DNA of 5,344 nt from Candidatus Moranbacteria bacterium CG_4_9_14_3_um_filter_45_14 (lineage in GTDB: Bacteria; Patescibacteriota; Minisyncoccia; Moranbacterales; UBA1568), in NCBI GenBank assembly GCA_002790675.1, contig PFVP01000025.1, positions 1 to 5,344 of the forward strand. Direction: 5' to 3'. The notes under the pieces are model-generated. The model was not told where the DNA came from. It was given only the letters and a program-made list of their open reading frames with translations, and searched no databases. Positions 1-5,344 of this stretch are shown in pieces. The position numbers and the translations under genes were made by a program. The first letter of the stretch is position 1. Each line of letters starts with the position of its first letter.

Positions 1-2115
1 TCGGACATCGTCTACGCCGAGCGGTTTGATATGTTCATTTCTTTCGGAAGCATTTTCTTTGCTCTCATTATCCGCAGAAGAATGTTTCTTCGGTACCGTT
101 GGGAAATGATGGAATGATTTCTGAAAATGTCTTTTGCCAAGCATCCCTGATGAAACACGTTCCAATTCTTCGATCAAATGCGAGGGGATTTCCTGTAAGA
201 AACGTGAAGGCGGATTGACCTGCGTCGAACCGAAAATCATACGCTGCTGTGCATAGAGGAGATGCACTTTTTCTTTGGCGCGCGTGATACCGACATACAT
301 CAGACGTCGCTCTTCTTCCATTTCAGTAGGAGAGAGAGCGCTCCGAGAATGCGGGAATATCCCCTCCTCCAATCCCAGCATAAATACAAAAGGGAATTCC
401 AGTCCTTTGGAACTGTGCACGGTCATCAGGTGCACCACATCGCTTTCCTTGCTTATTTCGTCCGTATCAGAAGAGAGCGAGACTTCTTCAAGAAAACGAT
501 GAAGCGCTTCTTCCAAACGCATATCACTATATTTCTTAGCAACAGAGAGAAGCTCCAAAACGTTTTCTTGACGCGTTTCCCCTTCCGTTGTTCCATCATC
601 CAGACTCTTGAAATAACCACTCTCTTTCCTTATAATATCCAGTAATTCTGGGAATGACATATCTGTCCGACGATCCATTTCTGCCCTCAGTTTAAGAAAA
701 ATATCCACGAAATCTCTGATGGATTTTATTTTCACTTCACGCAGACCGCTTTTCTCGAACGTCATCTCATATCCGGCATCAAAAAGGTCGAGTCCGTTTT
801 CCCGTCCGAACGCTATCCATTTGTCCAGCGTCGCTTTGCCCAGTCCTCGTTTCGGTTCATTGATGATTCTTTCCAACGCCAATACATCACGCGGATTCTC
901 GAGCAACCGCACATACGCGATCATATCTTTGACTTCTTTGCGTTGGTAGAATTTCAATCCTCCGACGACACGATAATCGATGGAATGGCGGAGGAACATC
1001 TCTTCGATGATGCGAGACTGGGCATTGGTTCGATACAGAACAGCGAAATGGCTATACGGTCTCTCTGCGGAATGTTCTTTGGCGATGGTCTCCGCGACGA
1101 AACGCGCTTCGGCTTCTTCATCTTCCGCCGGGCAGAGCGTGATCAACTCCCCAGCCTTGATATCCGTCCACAATTTCTTGTGACGTTGATTCACGTTCTT
1201 GGAAATGATGCCGTCCGCCGCATCGAGGATAATCTGTGTCGAACGATAATTCCGATCGAGGGTGATGACCGTTGCATCAGCATAGTCTTTCTCGAAATTG
1301 AGGATATTTTTGATGTCTGCCTGACGCCAGCCATAGATAGACTGGTAATCATCACCGATCACGAAGATATTGTTGTGTTTTTTCGCGAGCAGATGGACAA
1401 GCAGATACTGCGGATAATTGGTATCTTGATACTCATCGACCATAATGTACTGGAACATCTTCTGATATTTTTCGAGCACCTCCGGATGTTCTTGAAAGAG
1501 CTTCACCGTGAGCATAATCAGATCGTCAAAATCCAGAGCATTGGTTCGTTTCAATTCTTGCTGATACCTGCCAAACACCTTGGCGATCGTTTCTTCGAAA
1601 TAACTGCCGGCCTGAAGGGTATATTGCTCCGCATCGGTGAAAGCATTCTTGGCACGCGAGATGGCGTCAAGGATGGCTCTCGGTCGCATCTGATCAGGAT
1701 TGACTTCCAACTCCTTCATCGCTTTTTTTATCGTTGATTCCTGATCCTGACTATCAAGAATATTGAAACTTTTTCCATATCCGAGCACCTCGATTTCCCG
1801 TCGCAAAATACGGCAACAAATATTGTGAAATGTCCCTATATATTGAGGAGGTACCAATCCCCCATATTCCACCGCCTCACTTTGTGACAGCAATTTTTCG
1901 ATACGTTCACGCATTTCTCCTGCCGCTTTGTTCGTAAACGTTACCGCGAGAATGGCATTCGGTGATACCTTCTTCTCATCAATGAGGTAGGCGATACGAT
2001 GCGTCAGTGTTTTCGTCTTGCCCGATCCGGCGCCAGCCAATATCAAAACAGGCCCCTCTGTCGTGAAAACGGCTCGCAATTGCTCAGGATTCAACCCTTT
2101 TTCCCAAAAATGCAT
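1..2115 (-). CDS. pcrA: UvrD/PcrA-type superfamily 1A DNA helicase, C-terminus beyond window
   Basis: ATP-driven 3'-5' DNA helicase of the UvrD/PcrA/Rep group, which unwinds DNA in repair and clears proteins from DNA during replication. Reading the minus strand from the ATG at 2115 gives 705 codons with no stop before the window edge. The SF1A motifs occur in order: Q motif LNPEQ (8-12), Walker A AGAGSGKT (27-34), TFTNKAA (59-65), GTFH (94-97), LDFDDLI (194-200), Walker B VDEYQDTN (226-233), GDDYQSIYGWR (254-264), RNYRS (288-292), TVHSSKGLEF (565-574) and YVGITRAK (607-614). All catalytic residues are present, including K33, D227, E228, R291 and R612. PcrA proteins are about 720-740 residues, so only a short tail, probably including the Tudor-like end, should be missing. 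The start is supported because LNPEQ follows at once and the frame has an upstream stop about 75 bases before the ATG; no Shine-Dalgarno precedes it. PcrA, UvrD and Rep cannot be separated firmly here. Confidence 0.95.
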   Translation of the reverse strand, partial: MHFWEKGLNPEQLRAVFTTEGPVLILAGAGSGKTKTLTHRIAYLIDEKKVSPNAILAVTFTNKAAGEMRERIEKLLSQSEAVEYGGLVPPQYIGTFHNICCRILRREIEVLGYGKSFNILDSQDQESTIKKAMKELEVNPDQMRPRAILDAISRAKNAFTDAEQYTLQAGSYFEETIAKVFGRYQQELKRTNALDFDDLIMLTVKLFQEHPEVLEKYQKMFQYIMVDEYQDTNYPQYLLVHLLAKKHNNIFVIGDDYQSIYGWRQADIKNILNFEKDYADATVITLDRNYRSTQIILDAADGIISKNVNQRHKKLWTDIKAGELITLCPAEDEEAEARFVAETIAKEHSAERPYSHFAVLYRTNAQSRIIEEMFLRHSIDYRVVGGLKFYQRKEVKDMIAYVRLLENPRDVLALERIINEPKRGLGKATLDKWIAFGRENGLDLFDAGYEMTFEKSGLREVKIKSIRDFVDIFLKLRAEMDRRTDMSFPELLDIIRKESGYFKSLDDGTTEGETRQENVLELLSVAKKYSDMRLEEALHRFLEEVSLSSDTDEISKESDVVHLMTVHSSKGLEFPFVFMLGLEEGIFPHSRSALSPTEMEEERRLMYVGITRAKEKVHLLYAQQRMIFGSTQVNPPSRFLQEIPSHLIEELERVSSGMLGKRHFQKSFHHFPTVPKKHSSADNESKENASERNEHIKPLGVDDVR

Positions 2116-2144
2116 AAGAAGAGGATAATAGATACATAATAATT

Positions 2145-2216
2145 GATAAGAGATAAACAAAAGCCGGGAGGAAGAACAAGGATTGCCTCATTTTTCTCCA
2201 TCACCTATCCCTTATC
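2145..2216 (-). repeat. Imperfect inverted repeat in the helicase leader
   Basis: GATAAGAGATAA (2145-2156) faces CTATCCCTTATC (2205-2216); ten of twelve positions pair, with mismatches at 2151/2210 and 2156/2205. Inside lie further complementary blocks, such as GGAG (2167-2170) against CTCC (2196-2199), or GAGG against CCTC. In a minus-strand transcript this would form a long imperfect hairpin upstream of the helicase start. It matches no riboswitch or leader that I know, and no U-tract marks it as a terminator. It may be regulatory or a chance product of the low-complexity GATAAG-like sequence. Confidence 0.3.
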
Positions 2217-2230
2217 TTACATCACTTATC
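2199..2230. repeat. Two short direct repeats, CATCAC(C/T)TATC, 21 bp apart
   Basis: CATCACCTATC at 2199-2209 is repeated as CATCACTTATC at 2220-2230, differing at one of eleven bases, with a further CTTATCTT between them. The 21-bp period is two helical turns, which would put both copies on the same DNA face, as for paired operator sites. The region is low in complexity, so simple slippage is the other explanation. It lies between the two divergent promoters. Confidence 0.3.
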
Positions 2231-2246
2231 TTTTTACATCTGTGTC

Positions 2247-2255
2247 ATTCTAGCA
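2247..2255 (-). promoter_or_regulatory. Candidate extended -10 promoter for the helicase
   Basis: The minus strand reads TGCTAGAAT here, an extended -10 (TGN followed by TAGAAT, five of six matches to TATAAT). I see no convincing -35 box, which extended -10 promoters do not need. Transcription would begin near 2240 and give a leader of about 125 bases before the helicase ATG. The call rests on motif match and position only. Confidence 0.35.
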
Positions 2256-2295
2256 TAATTTCCCCGAACACTCTATCTTCGTAATGATACGAGGT

Positions 2296-2317
2296 ATATG
2301 CTATCATAATAGCGTAT
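2296..2317. repeat. Dyad overlapping the promoter and the start codon of the UbiA fusion gene
   Basis: ATATGCTAT (2296-2304) and ATAGCGTAT (2309-2317) are inverted copies around the four bases CATA, with eight Watson-Crick pairs and one G-T. The dyad covers the candidate extended -10 element and the first two bases of the ATG at 2316. As DNA it could be an operator; as RNA, if transcription starts further upstream, it would bury the start codon in a hairpin. Confidence 0.4.
2299..2307 (+). promoter_or_regulatory. Candidate extended -10 promoter of the UbiA fusion gene, start codon at or near the transcript start
   Basis: TGCTATCAT is an extended -10 (TGN plus TATCAT, five of six to TATAAT). 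Transcription about seven bases downstream would begin at 2314-2316, at the ATG of the membrane protein, so the mRNA would be leaderless. A less favoured alternative is TTTACA (2233-2238) with CATAAT (2254-2259), only 15 bp apart, which would give a leader of about 50 bases. No -35 box fits the favoured site. Confidence 0.35.
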
Positions 2318-3950
2318 GAAAGACTTTCTTTCCCGTTTTGTACGAAGCCTCGAGAATACTAAAATTACTCTGCCATTTTTTGTGATGGCTTTTTTCGCCC
2401 TTATTATTACACGCCTCATCATCGAAAATACCCTCGGGCTGTTCCAGGAACGCACCTTTTTCTTTTTCTTCTTCGAATTCACTCACACATTTCTTTTCTT
2501 CTTGTGTTCGTTCCTCCTCCTCATCTTTCTCGTCCGCTCTGCCGGTGCTATCAATTTTCAGAAGACTGTCAATGTTCTCCTTTTCGGTTTTCTTATCATT
2601 CTCACGCCACCTTTCATCGACAATGCTATTTTTCATAACAGTCATTTCTGGAGTTTCTATGCATTTGATGGATTCTTCGGACTTCTCCATCGATTCGTGA
2701 CATTGTTCGGTGATAATCCTGATATGGGTATCACATATGGTGTCCGTGTCGAAGTCGTCATCGTCACGCTCGCTCTCGGACTCTATACATACATCAAGTC
2801 GGGGTGTCTCAAAAAAGCACTTATCGTTTCTTTCCTCGCTTACACTCTTCTTTTCATCCTCGGTACATTCCCTGCCTGGCTCACGCTCGGTATCCTCTCA
2901 TTTCAGAAAAGTTTCCTCGCAATCAATGCCAATGATGTGGCCGGACTTTTTCTCACACCAGAAAATATCTTCGCACGCAGTCTGACAGATTTCCGTAGCG
3001 TACTGAATGTCAAAATGAGTATCGTCTATGGAATACTCGCCCTTATGTTGACAGGGTTCCTACTCTGGCGTGAATATCCGAAATATTTCATCGCGCTCTG
3101 GAAGAACGCCCGCCTGACACAGCTCATCTATCACGCAGGGCTCCTCTTCATCGGTATGGCGCTGGCCTATCTCTTCACTGACGCACCGCTCCGTTTTGAT
3201 TTTTTTCATATCATCGGCGCCATTGCCCTCCTCGTCGCCGTCGAAAGCGCCTGGATCGCTTCCGTCATCGCCAATGATTGTTTCGACAAAAATATCGACA
3301 GTGTCACGAACACAGATCGACCGCTCATCGAAAATGCCATTCCGGAGAATCTCTACAAAACTTTCGGCGTCCTGTTCTTCATCACCTCGCTCCTTTTTTC
3401 CGGTATTATGAGTTTCTCTGCAATGCTTCTCCTCCTCGGATATCAAGCCATCGCCTGGCTCTATTCCGCTCCACCGCTCAGGCTCAAACGTTTCCCCGTC
3501 ATCGCCACAGTGCTTGCCGCTTTCGCCGGCATACTGGTTCTCATCGCAGGCTTTCTCACCGTTTCTCCAGACGACAATCTAAGCAACCTTCCTCTCCCCC
3601 TTCTTTTCTATCTTTTCACCGCGTACGCCCTCTGTCTCCCCATCAAAGATTTCAAAGATATCGTCGGTGACAAAAAAGACAAGGTTTACACCATCCCCGT
3701 GTTGCTTGGAGCAAAAAAAGCACAGCTCTTCATCGGGAGCCTGACTTTTCTTCTGTATGCATTCAGTCCGATCATTCTCAATGCCAGGGTGCTTTTCGTA
3801 CCGGCACTTTTCTTCGGCAGTCTCGCCTTTTGGGCCATACAGAAAGGAACAGATGCGGAAGACTCTTTCTTTGCATATCGCAAACTTCCTGGCATCACCA
3901 TTCCTATCCTCATCGCCTACGGACTCGTCATAGTCCTCCTTTTGTTTTAA
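2316..3950 (+). CDS. Two-domain membrane protein: unknown N-terminal polytopic module fused to a UbiA-family prenyltransferase
   Basis: The last 280 of 544 residues are a UbiA-superfamily prenyltransferase, an enzyme that moves a polyprenyl chain from its diphosphate to an aromatic or lipid acceptor within the membrane. Both Asp-rich, magnesium-diphosphate-binding motifs are intact: NDCFDKNID (320-328) followed by TDRP (333-336), and KDFKDIVGD (444-452) leading to the PVLLG segment (461-465). YSAPPLRLKR (383-392) is the usual loop between them. About nine hydrophobic helices can be drawn from 267 to 544, the family number. Residues 1-265 are a second, very hydrophobic module (helices near 17-38, 48-72, 84-100, 143-162, 167-197, 234-251) with a run of phenylalanines at 48-53; I do not recognise it. 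UbiA enzymes are normally about 280-300 residues, so this is a fusion. The acceptor cannot be read from sequence, and no quinone, haem or lipid gene is beside it. The next in-frame ATG is codon 24; an in-frame TAA at 2307-2309 rules out an earlier start. Confidence 0.9.
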   Translation: MKDFLSRFVRSLENTKITLPFFVMAFFALIITRLIIENTLGLFQERTFFFFFFEFTHTFLFFLCSFLLLIFLVRSAGAINFQKTVNVLLFGFLIILTPPFIDNAIFHNSHFWSFYAFDGFFGLLHRFVTLFGDNPDMGITYGVRVEVVIVTLALGLYTYIKSGCLKKALIVSFLAYTLLFILGTFPAWLTLGILSFQKSFLAINANDVAGLFLTPENIFARSLTDFRSVLNVKMSIVYGILALMLTGFLLWREYPKYFIALWKNARLTQLIYHAGLLFIGMALAYLFTDAPLRFDFFHIIGAIALLVAVESAWIASVIANDCFDKNIDSVTNTDRPLIENAIPENLYKTFGVLFFITSLLFSGIMSFSAMLLLLGYQAIAWLYSAPPLRLKRFPVIATVLAAFAGILVLIAGFLTVSPDDNLSNLPLPLLFYLFTAYALCLPIKDFKDIVGDKKDKVYTIPVLLGAKKAQLFIGSLTFLLYAFSPIILNARVLFVPALFFGSLAFWAIQKGTDAEDSFFAYRKLPGITIPILIAYGLVIVLLLF

Positions 3951-4001
3951 ACCACCAGAAAACTAGAACCTTCCAATAAAATCATAATTCTTGTCGCTAT
4001 G

Positions 4002-4166
4002 GTTCAACAAGCAAAAGAATTTTTTGATGTGTTCTCCTTGTCTGAAACGGCTTTCTTTACTCTAAAAATTTCCTATGGATGCCGTAGAGTGAGGGAATAT
4101 TTTTAGCCAGTAAAGAAGGCCGGTGAGTCGAGAACAAAGTCAAAAGATTGCTTTTGCTTGGTGAAC
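4002..4166. repeat. Long imperfect inverted repeat (arms about 72 bp) filling the convergent intergenic region
   Basis: The left arm (4002-4073) pairs with the right arm (4094-4166) across a 20-base centre. Blocks, in order from the outside: GTTCA (4002-4006) with TGAAC (4162-4166); CAAGCAAAAG (4008-4017) with 4151-4160; AATTTTTTGA (4018-4027) with 4140-4149, one G-T pair; GTTCTC (4031-4036) with GAGAAC (4130-4135); and CGGC...TTTACT plus CTAAAAAT..TTCC (4048-4073) with 4094-4122, broken only by a CC bulge and a single T bulge. The centre itself can form CTATGG-ATG-CCGTAG (4073-4087). Together roughly 60 pairs are possible. No T-tract follows on either strand, so it is not a usual intrinsic terminator. 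It may be a MITE-like or foldback element, a structured RNA, or an inverted duplication; the genes on both sides end before it. Confidence 0.75.
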
Positions 4167-4235
4167 AATCATTACTTAAAAGAACAGGAGAAAGAAACTG
4201 CTTTCGGTTGCTACACAATGAGGATTAAAAAAGGT

Positions 4236-5030
4236 TCAAAAAATCTTCTGTAAATTTCCCCAGTCCGCCACGGAAAGCGCTTGTGCCCGGATATCAACAC
4301 GCAAACCCAACTGTACCAATTTTGCTTCGACTTCTTCTTTCGAAACACTGAGACTGGAAGAAAGATTGTTCGCAAGTGTCTTGCGTCGAGCGGAAAATCC
4401 GGCACGAGCCAGACGAAATACCTTGCGGTCTTCCTCAGAATCATAAGCTCTCCTCGGAGTGATCTGAATCACTGCGCTATTTACCTTGGGCACAGGATCA
4501 AACGCTTCTTTCGGCACGAAAAATTTCTTCTCGACAGTCGCATAATACTGCGCCATCAGAGAAAGAAGCGACATATCCCCCGGATCTGCAGACAAGCGAT
4601 CTGCTACTGCATCCTGTACCATCAGTGTCATCGACACCGGCTGGTATGTGAGCGAAAGCAGTGTCCGAATGATCGGCGCGGTGATGTAATACGGGATATT
4701 GGCGATGATCTTGTATGAATGCTCTGAAAATCCCGATATTTCGAGCAATTCTTTCAAATCAATATCGAGAATATTCCCCTCGAGAATAGACACGCTTTTC
4801 GAATCGACAAACTGCTCCTGCAAACGCGTCACCAGTTGATGATCGAGCTCGATGGCCAGCAGTTTTTCCACTCGATCTACCAAACGAAACGTGAGTATTC
4901 CTGTTCCAGGGCCGATTTCAAACACCCAATCACTCGGAGTCACTTCCGCCATATCGAAAATCCTCTCGATGACTTCCGCATCCTGAAGGAAGTTTTGTCC
5001 TAAGTGTTTCTTCGCCACTATTTTTTTCAT
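4236..5030 (-). CDS. rsmA: 16S rRNA (adenine(1518)-N6/adenine(1519)-N6)-dimethyltransferase RsmA
   Basis: RsmA (KsgA) uses S-adenosylmethionine to dimethylate two adjacent adenines in the 3' end hairpin of 16S rRNA late in 30S subunit assembly; its loss gives kasugamycin resistance. Counting from the longest start (269 residues, ATG at 5045): LGQNFL (15-20), the SAM loop EIGPGTG (43-49), the acidic ribose-binding residue E66 in AIELD, GNILD (90-94), the catalytic NIPYYI (116-121, family NLPY/NIPY), FDPVPKVNSAVI (182-193) and FSARRKTLANNL (217-228). The length is normal. I prefer the ATG at 5030 (264 residues, beginning MKKIVAKK), because the earlier ATG at 5045 lies inside a palindromic repeat that reads as a common intergenic element; neither has a Shine-Dalgarno. 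rlpA lies upstream on the same strand. All motif residues are present, so the enzyme should be active. Confidence 0.95.
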   Translation of the reverse strand: MKKIVAKKHLGQNFLQDAEVIERIFDMAEVTPSDWVFEIGPGTGILTFRLVDRVEKLLAIELDHQLVTRLQEQFVDSKSVSILEGNILDIDLKELLEISGFSEHSYKIIANIPYYITAPIIRTLLSLTYQPVSMTLMVQDAVADRLSADPGDMSLLSLMAQYYATVEKKFFVPKEAFDPVPKVNSAVIQITPRRAYDSEEDRKVFRLARAGFSARRKTLANNLSSSLSVSKEEVEAKLVQLGLRVDIRAQALSVADWGNLQKIF

Positions 5031-5040
5031 ACTTAGATTT

Positions 5041-5067
5041 GTCATGCTGAACTTGTTTCAGCATCTC
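5041..5067. repeat. Palindromic intergenic repeat of the MLKQVQHD type
   Basis: ATGCTGAA (5044-5051) and TTCAGCAT (5057-5064) are perfect inverted copies around CTTGT. On the minus strand GAGATGCTGAAACAAG followed by TTCAGCATGAC would read as the peptide MLKQVQHD, a sequence that recurs in spurious small proteins of many bacterial genomes because this palindrome is a dispersed intergenic repeat; I know that from memory and could not search. The copy ends at the candidate ATG 5045 of rsmA and would supply the extra five residues of the longer start. Confidence 0.6.
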
Positions 5068-5073
5068 ATAATA
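5068..5073 (-). promoter_or_regulatory. Weak -10 candidate upstream of rsmA
   Basis: TATTAT on the minus strand (five of six to TATAAT) lies about 38 bases before the ATG at 5030. No -35 box of any quality sits at the right distance (TGGAAG at 5090-5095 is poor) and no TGN precedes it. Co-transcription with rlpA is an equal possibility. Confidence 0.2.
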
Positions 5074-5142
5074 TTTCAGAACTTAAATTCTTCCAGTCTG
5101 GATGAGATTCGATAATCAGATGTATCTTCCACTGTCGGTGCC

Positions 5143-5170
5143 AATTGATGACAAGCAAAGCTTGTCAATT
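5143..5170 (-). repeat. Hairpin overlapping the rlpA stop codon
   Basis: GACAAGC (5150-5156) and GCTTGTC (5160-5166) are perfect inverted copies around AAA, and AATT (5143-5146) with AATT (5167-5170) extends the stem past a GAT bulge to eleven pairs. The TGA of rlpA (5167-5165) lies inside the stem. No run of T follows on the minus strand, so it does not look like a standard intrinsic terminator; it could be an RNA-stabilising hairpin at the end of the message or part of a dispersed repeat. Confidence 0.5.
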
Positions 5171-5344
5171 CGTGATTTCTTCCATCCTTACAGCGATCAC
5201 ACCGGCTCCGATGGAAGCGATTTTTGCAAATGCCACCTTGTCGAGATCGATGATACGACTCGGTACGAACGGCCCGCGATCATTGATCTTCACGATGACA
5301 CTTTTCCCATTCTCCGTGTTGGTCACTTTGACGAAGCTTCCTAT
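5165..5344 (-). CDS. rlpA: RlpA-like septal ring lytic transglycosylase, C-terminal part only
   Basis: RlpA-family proteins carry a double-psi beta-barrel domain that cuts naked (peptide-free) peptidoglycan glycan strands at the division septum; they work outside the membrane. Read from the right edge on the minus strand there are 59 codons and a TGA at 5167-5165. The fragment holds the family's barrel signature: VTNTENGKSVIV, then NDRGPFVPSR, then IIDLDKVAFAKIA, and ends GVIAVRMEEITN. The NDRGP and IDL motifs, with the conserved acidic residue, are intact. The product stops directly after the barrel, so it lacks the C-terminal SPOR domain of the proteobacterial RlpA. The N-terminal part, with any signal peptide and lipobox, is outside the window. 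Expansin-like and 3D-domain proteins share the fold, but NDRGPF with R.IDL favours RlpA. Confidence 0.88.
   Translation of the reverse strand: MGSFVKVTNTENGKSVIVKINDRGPFVPSRIIDLDKVAFAKIASIGAGVIAVRMEEITN

Noticed and set aside
943..1737. A 264-codon plus-strand reading frame
   Set aside because: It lies antisense to the motif-rich helicase core, shows no recognisable domain, and is explained by codon bias on the opposite strand.
2304..2690. A 128-codon minus-strand frame inside the UbiA fusion gene
   Set aside because: Glu/Lys-rich antisense shadow of a Phe/Leu/Ser-rich membrane protein; the plus strand has clear UbiA motifs further along the same frame.
3060..3446. A 128-codon minus-strand frame opposite the Asp-rich motif region
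   Set aside because: Antisense shadow of the catalytic part of the prenyltransferase.
3999..4106. A 35-codon frame beginning ATG in the left arm of the long inverted repeat
   Set aside because: No Shine-Dalgarno, no recognisable family, and the matching right arm hits a stop after ten codons, so a coding role is not supported.
4002..4166. The inverted repeat as an integron attC site
   Set aside because: The core-site sequences at the ends and the usual extrahelical bases are not visible, and the paired arms are longer and more complete than in attC sites; no integrase or cassette is present.
4002..4166. The inverted repeat as an intrinsic terminator
   Set aside because: No T-tract follows the stem on either strand and the arms are several times too long.
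4281..4718. A 145-codon plus-strand frame opposite rsmA
   Set aside because: Antisense to conserved RsmA motifs; no sensible product.
1..5344. CRISPR arrays, tRNA or rRNA genes, a prophage or a complete insertion sequence
   Set aside because: I found no regularly spaced repeats, no cloverleaf or rRNA sequence, and no transposase, integrase or phage gene.
4236..5344. Alternative genetic code with TGA as glycine, as in some CPR lineages
   Set aside because: TGA falls exactly at the expected family ends of RsmA and the RlpA domain, and no in-frame TGA interrupts any of the genes.

Overview
The window carries four protein genes from a bacterium, all read with the standard code (TGA works as a stop in rsmA and rlpA). 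From left to right they are: an UvrD/PcrA-type DNA helicase on the minus strand, cut by the left edge; a two-part integral-membrane protein ending in a UbiA-type prenyltransferase, on the plus strand; the 16S rRNA dimethyltransferase RsmA (KsgA), on the minus strand; and the last 59 codons of an RlpA-like septal lytic transglycosylase, on the minus strand, cut by the right edge. The helicase and the two partial or shadowed frames were translated by hand from the sequence. Composition is moderate in GC, start codons lack good Shine-Dalgarno sequences, and two promoters look like the extended -10 type (TGCTANNAT). Together with the unusual UbiA fusion this would fit a Patescibacteria/CPR-like genome, but that placement is a guess; no marker in the window settles it.

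Layout: 1-2115 helicase (minus); 2116-2315 divergent intergenic region with one extended -10 candidate per strand, short GATAAG/TGATG repeats and an imperfect stem in the helicase leader; 2316-3950 UbiA fusion protein (plus); 3951-4235 convergent intergenic region dominated by a long imperfect inverted repeat of about 165 bp; 4236-5030 (or 5045) rsmA; 5031-5164 short intergenic stretch holding a palindrome that I recognise as a widespread intergenic repeat, plus a hairpin at the rlpA stop; 5165-5344 the rlpA end.

The genes are housekeeping: helicase for DNA repair and replication, RsmA for 30S subunit maturation, RlpA for peptidoglycan cutting at the septum, and a membrane prenyltransferase of unknown product. 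They do not form one pathway. rlpA and rsmA share a strand and could be co-transcribed (119 to 134 bp gap); the other genes are divergent or convergent. The non-coding DNA is the unusual part: each of the three intergenic regions contains inverted repeats, and the one at 4002-4166 is not explained by any feature type I can name with confidence.
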